Assembly: GCA_963609725.1 (NCBI GenBank)
Contig: CAVDLI010000033.1
Span: 1 to 16,271 of the forward strand
From: UBA9732 sp963609725
Lineage (GTDB): Bacteria; Spirochaetota; Spirochaetia; Sphaerochaetales; Sphaerochaetaceae
Reading direction: 5' to 3'
Length of the DNA: 16,271 nt
Shown here piece after piece: positions 5,858-12,732 of the stretch. The position numbers and the translations under genes are program-made. Under the pieces are notes generated by a model. It had not been told where the DNA came from, ran no database searches, and saw only the letters and a list, made by a program, of their open reading frames with translations. Every line of letters starts with the position of its first letter. The stretch's first letter is position 1.

Positions 5858-7174
5858 ATGGAAAAGAAAAAGGCTAGAACATTTTGTTGTGCGCATCAAT
5901 CTTGTAAACATAACTTCTATGAACAAGCTATAAGTGGCCATAGAACGCATTGTCGTAAAGCTGTGTTGGTTCTCTTAATGCTTATTATGACAATGACAAG
6001 TGCTTTTGCGCTGTCGTTTACATCAAGGCTTCTTAGTGTAACAACGCATCCAGATTTTTGGGCTGGAGTGTTTCCTTCAAGCGTGCACAGTTTTATTGGC
6101 ATTGACGGTATAAACATTATAGATGGCAGAAAAACAGAAATTGGCGCAGAAATTGCAACAGGAACGCTTGCCCGTACAATAACTGTAAACCCAACCACAG
6201 GCGAGGCTCTTAATTCCAGCAACGATACAGACGCTTTAATTCTTAAAAACTCTTACTATGATGTCATGTATGCTTCTTGGAAGGCTGGAATTGCACAAGG
6301 AATAGGATGGTCTGAACAGGCTCAGGCCGATTTTCTCACGTTACGCTTTTCTATTGATGGACAATGGGAAGTTGCGTTGGATCCACTTATGCAAAGTCCT
6401 GATAGATCAGGTCGTCCATTTGCAACTTTGACAGATATTTTTAACACAAACAGTGGTACAATTTTGTCAGGAACCCCAGATTTATCCGGTGACAGGCGCC
6501 TTTTAAGCCTTAGTTTTGATTTGTATGGTAAACTTAATTACTTGTTGCTAAAAACAGGTTCTACTTCTGGAATAGCTTTAGAGTTTAAGTTCACTTGGGC
6601 CCCTTCTTTCATGAATTTTTCTAAAGATGGGGGAGGTGTTGCAGATTTTTGGAAGTTTTGGCTTTATAGTGAGGGTGGCTTGATGATTTATCAAGCTGTA
6701 GATGAAAAAGGTTTGAATAAGTGGTCGCTAGGGCTTTCCGATAATTTTGAAATGCGTGTTTTTGGAGGAGACCACATTCCTCAGTACGCACGAACTCTAA
6801 AGGGTCGCACTTGGTGGTATGAACCAGAGAATATGACATTTATGGCAAGAAATGTTGTCAAATTGGATTATTATGGGCAGCAGTTTTTTGGCTCATGTAT
6901 CCCGTATGCATATGTTTTTTTGGACTTGAGTTTTTCTGGTGGACAAATTAATAACATAAAAGGTTCAAAAGTTGGTGCCGTTTGGGCTGGAAGTTATGGA
7001 ATGCATTTTGAGTTACAGCTTTTTGGTTTTTTGCATATGTACTATGAACTTGGTAGAATTTTCTTGTATACAGGAGACAATCAGGATTATGCACCAGGTT
7101 TTAGGCTCTCTAATACTATAAAGGTATCAGTTTCTGTCTCTGGTGGTGCCGGAGATGTTGATTGGTCAACATAA
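5858..7174 (+). CDS. Exported protein, probable outer-membrane barrel (paralogue 1)
   Basis: The family is not recognised by name. The 438-aa product has a hydrophobic segment at residues 35-47 (AVLVLLMLIMTMT) ending in SAFA, with likely signal-peptidase cleavage after Ala51. The mature part alternates short amphipathic strands rich in Phe, Tyr, Gly and Ser, as in beta barrels. It resembles the next gene product along its length: HPDFWAGVFPS/HPEILAGFCPT, NIIDGRKT/ELIDGNLT, NPTTGEAL/DPKTGEPL and FTWAPSFMNF/IQFAPSFLNK. It is odd in having 34 residues before the hydrophobic core, with Cys at 10, 11, 16 and 32 and several His. The C-terminus (DVDWST) lacks the usual final aromatic residue. ATG 5858 is chosen because the predicted promoter lies between it and the earlier TTG at 5780; its ribosome site (GGGTG) is weak. 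Transcription probably continues into the next gene (30-nt gap). Confidence 0.75.
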   Translation: MEKKKARTFCCAHQSCKHNFYEQAISGHRTHCRKAVLVLLMLIMTMTSAFALSFTSRLLSVTTHPDFWAGVFPSSVHSFIGIDGINIIDGRKTEIGAEIATGTLARTITVNPTTGEALNSSNDTDALILKNSYYDVMYASWKAGIAQGIGWSEQAQADFLTLRFSIDGQWEVALDPLMQSPDRSGRPFATLTDIFNTNSGTILSGTPDLSGDRRLLSLSFDLYGKLNYLLLKTGSTSGIALEFKFTWAPSFMNFSKDGGGVADFWKFWLYSEGGLMIYQAVDEKGLNKWSLGLSDNFEMRVFGGDHIPQYARTLKGRTWWYEPENMTFMARNVVKLDYYGQQFFGSCIPYAYVFLDLSFSGGQINNIKGSKVGAVWAGSYGMHFELQLFGFLHMYYELGRIFLYTGDNQDYAPGFRLSNTIKVSVSVSGGAGDVDWST

Positions 7175-7204
7175 TGAAGAGTTTACAATAAAAAGGGGAA
7201 AAGT

Positions 7205-8437
7205 ATGAAAAAGGGAATGAAGAAAGTATTTGTTATTGCTGTTGTGCTACTACTTGCATGCTCAAGTGTTTTTGCTGGCGATTTTAAGTTTATTTTTGCT
7301 GAATTAGACCAACATCCAGAAATACTAGCAGGTTTTTGCCCAACTCTTACAGCCATTGGCGCAAGTTATGAGGGTCTAGAGCTTATAGATGGTAACCTTA
7401 CACAGTTTCAAGCCATAGTTGGTGGAGGATATCACCAATATGTGTTGTATCAAGATCCAAAAACAGGTGAGCCTTTGATGGAAAATCAAGGAATTTATGA
7501 CAGCATTCAGTTTCGTTGGAATTTAAGAATGCGCCAAGGTTTTGGTTCTTCTTGGGTAGAAGGTAAAGACTTAGTAACAGCATATGCAGGTTATGAGGGA
7601 AGACTTGAGAAGAATATTAACTCTATGGCATTAGGTAAAGAAAGAAAGAGAGGTTATAAAGATTATAAGGCCCAAGAGTTTGGGAAAAGTGAGATAACTG
7701 CAATCAATGATTGGTTCACAGGTTTTGACGTAGAGCGTGATACTAATAAAATGTATCCAGATTTAGCTGGCGGTGAAGTTTCTTTTATGAACAATTTCTA
7801 TCTTGGAGCAACGTTAAATCTTATGGAAGATAAGATGGTGTCCAATAAGGGGTTTCTTGGGGAACTTAAGATACAATTTGCACCTTCATTTCTTAATAAG
7901 AAAGCATCTTATTACAGCATAACGCTTAATGCTGTTGCGGGAACTACTTTGTATAAGCTTCAAAGTTCTTCTACTGGAAGAAACTTGCTTTCTATTGTTT
8001 TGATAGACCGCATTAATGTTAACTGGACAGATGGTTCTAAAGTTCCTGTATATGCTCAGCAAGGTGTATCTTTGGGTCGTAAGGTTAGAGGTTTTAACAC
8101 AGGAAGTTACAATACAAACTTCACTGTTGTAAATAATTTTGATATTAGATTTGCAGGTCCAGAGCTTTTTATTAATGGAATTTTCCCTCGTCTTAACTTG
8201 TTCTTTGATATGGGTTTTCACTCCGGCTCTTACTTTAATACAAAGATATCGGCCTCTTCTATGGCAGAAAAATATGGCTTAAAGCAATTCCTTTGCTCCA
8301 CAGGCGCACAGCTGGAAGTGTCGTTTTTTGATTTCATAGATTTGGGTATTCAGGTGGCATATTTGATATCTGGTCGTAATATGAGAGATCCAAAGTCAAA
8401 TGTAATCATTGGAGCAACGTTCTTCCTTGATTTCTAA
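7205..8437 (+). CDS. Exported protein, probable outer-membrane barrel (paralogue 2)
   Basis: The 410-aa product has a standard signal peptide, MKKGMKKVFVIAVVLLLACSSVFA, with cleavage predicted after VFA. The mature protein is rich in alternating hydrophobic/polar strands and ends in FFLDF; a C-terminal Phe is typical of outer-membrane barrels recognised by the BAM complex. It is a diverged tandem copy of the upstream gene. The Cys in LLLACSS resembles a lipobox (LLAC), so a lipoprotein cannot be excluded, though the downstream VFA site looks better. ATG 7205 has AAAAGGGG upstream; ATG at 7217 is an alternative with AAAAAGGG. The role is unknown; a porin or other surface barrel is an inference from composition. 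No strong terminator follows, only the dispersed palindrome 3 nt after the stop codon. Confidence 0.8.
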   Translation: MKKGMKKVFVIAVVLLLACSSVFAGDFKFIFAELDQHPEILAGFCPTLTAIGASYEGLELIDGNLTQFQAIVGGGYHQYVLYQDPKTGEPLMENQGIYDSIQFRWNLRMRQGFGSSWVEGKDLVTAYAGYEGRLEKNINSMALGKERKRGYKDYKAQEFGKSEITAINDWFTGFDVERDTNKMYPDLAGGEVSFMNNFYLGATLNLMEDKMVSNKGFLGELKIQFAPSFLNKKASYYSITLNAVAGTTLYKLQSSSTGRNLLSIVLIDRINVNWTDGSKVPVYAQQGVSLGRKVRGFNTGSYNTNFTVVNNFDIRFAGPELFINGIFPRLNLFFDMGFHSGSYFNTKISASSMAEKYGLKQFLCSTGAQLEVSFFDFIDLGIQVAYLISGRNMRDPKSNVIIGATFFLDF

Positions 8438-8440
8438 AAC

Positions 8441-8462
8441 AGAGGTTTGTGCAAAAACCTCT
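8441..8462. repeat. Dispersed palindrome, copy D
   Basis: AGAGGTTTGTG followed by CAAAAACCTCT is the best copy of the palindrome, with one mismatch between its arms. It starts 3 nt after the stop codon of the barrel gene and could form an 8-bp stem in RNA, but no T-run follows. The sequence 8472-8492 (GCATTTTAGATTTGTGCAAA and one more base) recurs with small insertions at 11052-11077. Confidence 0.6.
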
Positions 8463-8558
8463 GCAAGGCTGGCATTTTAGATTTGTGCAAAGAATTCTGT
8501 TAAAATGAGTTGTTTGTAACCAGTCGTGGTGCCAGCTTTAGTCTTAAGTCTCAATGAA

Positions 8559-8587
8559 TTGTCTTAATAGTGTCATTTTTGTATAAT
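8559..8587 (+). promoter_or_regulatory. Promoter of lysS
   Basis: TTGTCT (8559-8564), 17 bp, perfect TATAAT (8582-8587). The expected transcription start, about 7 nt after the -10 box, falls at 8594-8595, on the first base of the ATG. There is no ribosome-binding site between the -10 box and the ATG. Confidence 0.65.
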
Positions 8588-8594
8588 CGCTCTC

Positions 8595-10166
8595 ATGGAA
8601 CATCAAAATTCAGTACATTGGGCGGATATTTATGCCGACCGCATAATTAGAGAAAAAGGACCTAAAGAGGTTTACACCTGTGCTTCTGGAATAACTCCAT
8701 CTGGTACAGTTCATATTGGTAACTTTCGTGAGATTATCTCTGTAGATCTTGTGGTTAAAGCATTAAGAGAGAAAGGTAAAAATGTAAGGTTTATCTATTC
8801 TTGGGATGATTACGATGTCTTTAGAAAAGTCCCTAAGAATATGCCTGAGCAAGAGTTACTTCAAACTTATCTTAGAAAACCAATTACTCTTGTTCCAGAT
8901 ACCACTAAGCGTGCTAGTAATTATGCTCGTGGTAATGAATTAGATGTTGAAGAAAAACTTCCAATTGTTGGTGTATTTCCTCAATATCTATATCAAGCAG
9001 AACGTTACCGCAGTGGCCTTTATGCTCAGCAAATGAAGAAAGCACTTGAGCTTAAAAGCCAAATAATTGCAATTCTCAACCAGTACAGAACAGAGCCTTT
9101 AGATGATTCTTGGTGGCCAATTGCTGTTTTTAGTTCTTTTACTGATAAAGATACTACTACAATTCTTTCTTGGGATGGTGAGTATGGTATCACTTATAGA
9201 GATGATGAACTTGGGAAAGAAGAGACTATAGACTTAAGAACAACTCCGTATGCAAAACTCCATTGGCGTGTTGATTGGCCAATGAGATGGGTGTATGAAG
9301 GTGTTGATTTTGAGCCGGCAGGGAAAGACCATCATTCCCAGGGTGGCAGTTTTGATACTTCTAAGCAAGTTGTTGAGCTTTTTGGCGGTCATGCTCCTGT
9401 GAGCTTCCAGTACGACTTCATTTCAATTAAGGGCCGCGGTGGAAAGATTTCATCTTCAAGCGGTGAAGTTATTTCTTTGGGTGATGTTCTTGAAGTCTAT
9501 ACTCCAGAAGTAACTAGGTATCTTTTTGCTTCTACTAGACCAAATACAGAATTTGCTATTTCGTTTGACTTAGACGTCTTAAAGATTTACGAAGATTATG
9601 ATAACTGTGAAAGAAGATATTTTGGTCTTCTTCCTTGTAATGAAAAGAAACTTGCTATGGAGCGCCGTGTTTATGAGCTTTCACAAGTAGGACCTGTTCC
9701 AGAGACTTATAGTTATCAAATTCCATTTAGACATTTGTGTAACTTGCTTCAAATTCATAGTGGCAATATTGAAGAAGTAATTTCTTCTCTTCCAAATGTC
9801 AAAGATGACCAATTGGAGCGTCTTAGAACTAGATGTCAATGTGCTTGGAATTGGATTACAACATTTTCTCCTGCTGATTTTAGATTTACTGTTGCAGATT
9901 CAACAACACCTCTTGTAGATATGAGCGAAGATGAACTTAAGGCTGTAAGAGAGCTTTGTTCTCAAGTTAAATCTTGGGACGGTCTTGATGAAAAAGATCT
10001 TGCTCAGCGCATTTATGATGCAGCAGCTAATGTGAATGTTGAAACAACTGTTCTCTTTGGTGCTGTTTACAGAACATTGATTGGAAAAGAAAAAGGTCCA
10101 AAACTTGCTGGTTTTATGAATACAATTGGTAAAGATAGAGTTTTGGAAATCCTTTCTAGATATTGA
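8595..10166 (+). CDS. lysS: Class I lysyl-tRNA synthetase
   Basis: The enzyme charges tRNA-Lys in the cytoplasm. It is the class I, archaeal-type form, unrelated in fold to the class II LysRS of most bacteria, and is typical of spirochaetes. The HIGH-type motif is PSGTVHIGN (residues 35-43) and the KMSKS-type motif is KISSS (284-288). Between them lie SWDDYDVFRKVP and PMRWVYEGVDFEPAGKDHHSQGGS, both characteristic of this family. The C-terminal 160 residues form the helical anticodon-binding part. The length of 523 aa is normal. The ATG is the only reasonable start, since conserved sequence (HWADIYAD) follows at once. It has no Shine-Dalgarno sequence and the promoter is right at the start codon, so the mRNA is probably leaderless. 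Two hairpins follow the gene. Confidence 0.96.
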   Translation: MEHQNSVHWADIYADRIIREKGPKEVYTCASGITPSGTVHIGNFREIISVDLVVKALREKGKNVRFIYSWDDYDVFRKVPKNMPEQELLQTYLRKPITLVPDTTKRASNYARGNELDVEEKLPIVGVFPQYLYQAERYRSGLYAQQMKKALELKSQIIAILNQYRTEPLDDSWWPIAVFSSFTDKDTTTILSWDGEYGITYRDDELGKEETIDLRTTPYAKLHWRVDWPMRWVYEGVDFEPAGKDHHSQGGSFDTSKQVVELFGGHAPVSFQYDFISIKGRGGKISSSSGEVISLGDVLEVYTPEVTRYLFASTRPNTEFAISFDLDVLKIYEDYDNCERRYFGLLPCNEKKLAMERRVYELSQVGPVPETYSYQIPFRHLCNLLQIHSGNIEEVISSLPNVKDDQLERLRTRCQCAWNWITTFSPADFRFTVADSTTPLVDMSEDELKAVRELCSQVKSWDGLDEKDLAQRIYDAAANVNVETTVLFGAVYRTLIGKEKGPKLAGFMNTIGKDRVLEILSRY

Positions 10167-10170
10167 TTTA

Positions 10171-10199
10171 TTAGCAATTAAAGTGTGAAAAATTGCTAA
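10171..10199 (+). terminator. Weak hairpin after lysS
   Basis: A 9-bp perfect stem (TTAGCAATT with AATTGCTAA) has an 11-nt loop and starts 5 nt after the lysS stop codon. A modest T-stretch (GATTTTTG) follows a few bases later. It is AT-rich, so it may only help to terminate or protect the 3' end. Confidence 0.4.
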
Positions 10200-10266
10200 G
10201 AAGATTTTTGTAATAGGTTCTTGCTAAGGTCTTTAAGAATATAAAAATTCCTAAAAATACAAGAAG

Positions 10267-10296
10267 AGGGCTGTGATTGGTTTCTTTCACAGCCCT
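10267..10296. terminator. Bidirectional terminator between lysS and the small barrel gene
   Basis: A 10-bp perfect stem (AGGGCTGTGA with TCACAGCCCT) closes on a 10-nt loop. The plus-strand tail is TTATTTCG and the minus-strand tail CTTCTTGTATTTTT. It lies between two convergent genes and can serve both. Confidence 0.75.
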
Positions 10297-10329
10297 TTAT
10301 TTCGTATGTTAGAGTTTTTTCAATTTTTT

Positions 10330-10893
10330 TTAGATTTGAAATCCTACTCCAAGCCCAACGTTGCTCAAAAGCATTGAGCCAAATTCGTTTGCTTTTATGC
10401 TGAATTTTGGTATTGGATAAAGTAGAGACCCAGAGAGTTGTACAATAAAGCCACTTTCACCAACGTTAAATCTAATTCCACTCATTAGTCCTACTCCAAG
10501 GGGAGCAATTTGGAAGTTCAAGTTTCCATTTTCTTTTCTGTCTCCTCCTATGTACACATATAGACCTAATCCAGGCATGATATAAGCAGAAAATGTTCTT
10601 GAAATATTAATGTTTACTCCTGCTGCTACAAGTTCAGATATAATTAAGTTCCCTACGCTGTCTGCGCTAAAAGAGAAATCTGTTCTTTCTCCAAGTGCAA
10701 ACTCAACTCTTGCATCTCTTCCAATTGCTCCAATGATATCAACAGAGGCACCATAACCAATTTCAACATCTTTGGTTGAATCAAGCTGTTTTGTTAATGC
10801 AACATTAGCTCCAACATTTACTCCAAAACTGCCGGCAAAGACAGCACTCGTAAGTAGCACTAGACTTAGTGTTAACAATAAAACCTTTTTCAT
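10330..10893 (-). CDS. Small exported protein, probable beta-barrel
   Basis: The 187-aa product begins with a clear signal peptide, MKKVLLLTLSLVLLTSAVFA, cleaved before GSFG. The mature 167 residues alternate short hydrophobic strands (FGVNVGANVAL, IGYGASVDIIGAIG, ARVEFALG, GLGLYVYIGG, PLGVGLMSGIRFNV, GFIVQLSGSLL, LSNVGLGVGFQI) with polar turns, as in small barrels of eight strands. Short barrels of this size are known in Treponema, but I cannot assign it to a named one. The ATG at 10893 has AAGGGG 6 nt upstream; an in-frame ATG at 10920 would add nine charged residues ahead of the signal peptide and is unlikely. It is transcribed alone, convergent with lysS. Confidence 0.75.
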   Translation of the reverse strand: MKKVLLLTLSLVLLTSAVFAGSFGVNVGANVALTKQLDSTKDVEIGYGASVDIIGAIGRDARVEFALGERTDFSFSADSVGNLIISELVAAGVNINISRTFSAYIMPGLGLYVYIGGDRKENGNLNFQIAPLGVGLMSGIRFNVGESGFIVQLSGSLLYPIPKFSIKANEFGSMLLSNVGLGVGFQI

Positions 10894-10920
10894 ATAAAAC
10901 CCCTTATTCCTTTTGCACAA

Positions 10921-11080
10921 ACAGTGCGTGTGAAAGCATTATGAAAACCACTTTGCTTTGAACTTATTGTGCCTTTTGAATACTTTTTTTGCAAGTAAAA
11001 AAATTAAGCCTGTGAGGTTTTTTCAAAACCGCCATCTTGGCTCTTGACTTTGCATTTTTTTAGATTTTTGTGCAAAGTCT
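10921..11080. other. Gap between era and the small barrel gene
   Basis: No gene is present. The promoter of the small barrel gene should be here; a CATAAT on the minus strand at 10943-10938 is the best -10 candidate, but no good -35 box is seen. Repeat copy E (11013-11033) and its extension to 11077 fill the part nearest era. Confidence 0.4.
11013..11077. repeat. Dispersed repeat, copy E with extension
   Basis: TGAGGTTTTTTCAAAACC (11013-11030) is a degenerate copy of the palindrome seen at 8441. It is followed by ATCTTGGCT, also found after copy B (5589), and by 11052-11077, which matches 8472-8492 after copy D. So the repeat family is longer than the palindrome alone and decays by small insertions and deletions. 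It ends just before the era stop codon. Confidence 0.5.
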
Positions 11081-11974
11081 TTATTCTTTAGTTTCACAGA
11101 ATACTTTTTTTAGTGATATAGCATTTGTTTTCCATTTGCTGTTGACTCTTACTCGAATATCCAAGTCCAGCTTTGATTGTGGGAATATTTTTTTAATGTC
11201 CTTGAATGCTGCAACACGTATGTTTTTTATGTTTGCACCACCTTTTCCAACCATTATTCCTTTTTGGCTGTCTCTTTCTACTATTATGAAAGCGCGTATC
11301 CAAACTTTATTTTCTTCTTCGTTGTATTCTAAATCTGAGACTTCAACCATGATTGAATGTGGAATTTCTTCTTTAACTGAGTTCATGGCTTTTTCTCTGA
11401 TTATTTCAGAAATTCTGAATTCAAGATTTTGGTCTGTGCGTGCGTTTTCATCATACAAAAGCTCGCCATCAGGTGCGTGTTTGAATAATTCTATTAAAAT
11501 TTCATCAATGCCGTTGTCTTCAAGAGCAGAAAGTTCAAAAACTTCTCTTTTGGGCATGTGAGATTTTATATATTCATGTGCTTTGTCTATTTGGTCTTGG
11601 GACAGTAAGTCTTTTTTGTTTATGCAACATAAAACGGGTACTGAAAGTCCACTGAGCATATAAGAGATTGCATCTTCTTCTGCTCCGGGTGTGCGGGTTG
11701 CATCTATGAGATATATAACGGCATCGGTTTCTTCTAGGCTAGAGACTGCAATTTCTTGCATTTTTTTGTTAAATCCTTTGTCAGAAAGGTGATATCCCGG
11801 GGTGTCTGTAAAGATAAGCTGTCCACGTGAGTCTGTATAAATGCCCCGTATTGCGTTGCGTGTGGTTTGTGGAGCAGGGGATGTAATTGATACTTTGGTT
11901 TCACATATTGTGTTGACAAGTGTTGATTTTCCGGCTGATGGTCTTCCTATTATGGCTACTGATGCGCATTTCAT
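11081..11974 (-). CDS. era: GTPase Era
   Basis: Era is an essential GTPase that binds 16S rRNA near its 3' end and helps mature the 30S subunit. The 297-aa product is the normal length. The GTPase domain has G1 GRPSAGKST (10-18), a switch region with APQTTRN, G3 DTPG, G4 NKKD and G5 SAL. The C-terminal KH RNA-binding domain has IMVEVSDLEY, IIVERDSQKGIMVGKGG and the final basic segment. There is no ribosome-binding site before the ATG. The promoter's -10 box ends 7 nt before it, so the mRNA may be leaderless. It diverges from clpP2 across 132 bp and is apparently transcribed alone; the downstream gap to the small barrel gene is filled by repeats, with no clear terminator. Confidence 0.96.
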   Translation of the reverse strand: MKCASVAIIGRPSAGKSTLVNTICETKVSITSPAPQTTRNAIRGIYTDSRGQLIFTDTPGYHLSDKGFNKKMQEIAVSSLEETDAVIYLIDATRTPGAEEDAISYMLSGLSVPVLCCINKKDLLSQDQIDKAHEYIKSHMPKREVFELSALEDNGIDEILIELFKHAPDGELLYDENARTDQNLEFRISEIIREKAMNSVKEEIPHSIMVEVSDLEYNEEENKVWIRAFIIVERDSQKGIMVGKGGANIKNIRVAAFKDIKKIFPQSKLDLDIRVRVNSKWKTNAISLKKVFCETKE

Positions 11975-11981
11975 AGCTCAA

Positions 11982-12011
11982 AGTATAACAAAGTATGTTC
12001 TTTATTGCCAA
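11982..12011 (-). promoter_or_regulatory. Promoter of era
   Basis: On the minus strand TTGGCA (12011-12006), 18 bp, then TGT-TATACT with -10 at 11987-11982 and an extended TG motif. Exactly 7 nt (TTGAGCT) separate the -10 box from the ATG, so transcription should begin at or next to the start codon. Confidence 0.6.
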
Positions 12012-12033
12012 GCATGGGAATAACTGGTATTTT
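12005..12033 (+). promoter_or_regulatory. Candidate promoter of clpP2
   Basis: TTGCCA (12005-12010), 17 bp, TATTTT (12028-12033) with an extended TGG before it. Its -35 box overlaps the era -35 box on the other strand. The leader to ATG 12107 would be about 67 nt. Confidence 0.4.
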
Positions 12034-12106
12034 TAGCTAGCATGTACTAGAGTACGTGTTAGAGGACGTGTGTGACCAAAGTTCATATGTAACCATGGAG
12101 GAGACT

Positions 12107-12688
12107 ATGAGGCTAGAGGAAGATAATCAAGATAAAAAAGCTTTAGAGAATGTTGGGCAGTATGATAGACTGCTTAAGACTCGTTCACTTCTTTTGACGG
12201 GGGAGATTAACAAAGAAATGGCTGACAAACTCATTAAAGATCTTCTTGTTTTGGAAGCTTCTAGTAACGAGCCCATTAAGCTTTATATCAATTCTCCTGG
12301 TGGTGATGTTGACTCTGGTTTTGCTATTTATGACATGATTAGATTTATTTCATGTCCTGTTACAATTATTGGTATGGGGCTTGTTGCTAGTGCTGCAGCT
12401 CTTGTTCTTCTTGCTGTACCTTTGGAAAATAGAGTTGGACTTCCAAATTCGTCTTATTTAATTCATCAGCCTTTGAGCGAAATGAAAGGCAATGCAACTG
12501 ATATTGAAATTCATGCTATGCAACTTGAAAAGATTAAGGCAAAACTTAACAGAATTATATCAGAAGCAACGGGACAACCTCTTGAAAAAGTAGCTCATGA
12601 TACTGACCGTGATTATTGGTTGGCTGCAAGTGATGCTGTGCAGTATGGTTTACTCAGTCGTATTGTTGAAAATAGAAGTGCCTTATAA
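12107..12688 (+). CDS. clpP2: Second, divergent Clp protease subunit (ClpP2)
   Basis: ClpP is the serine peptidase core that degrades proteins fed in by Clp ATPases. The 193-aa product keeps the catalytic triad: Ser95 in GLVASAAAL, His120 in LIHQPL and Asp169 in TDRDYW. IKLYINSPGGDVDSGFAIYD is the usual substrate-channel segment. The serine context differs from the common GQAASMGAFL form. Spirochaetes usually carry two ClpP genes, and this looks like the divergent one (the number in the symbol is my inference). The ATG at 12107 is preceded by GGAGG with 5-nt spacing; ATG 12095 and GTG 12056 also open the frame but lack a good site. The short N-terminus leaves almost no propeptide. Probably co-transcribed with the MFS gene 44 nt downstream. 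Confidence 0.9.
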   Translation: MRLEEDNQDKKALENVGQYDRLLKTRSLLLTGEINKEMADKLIKDLLVLEASSNEPIKLYINSPGGDVDSGFAIYDMIRFISCPVTIIGMGLVASAAALVLLAVPLENRVGLPNSSYLIHQPLSEMKGNATDIEIHAMQLEKIKAKLNRIISEATGQPLEKVAHDTDRDYWLAASDAVQYGLLSRIVENRSAL

Positions 12689-12732
12689 TAAAGATAAGGA
12701 AGCCTTGTAATTTGTAAGAAAGATTTATCATT

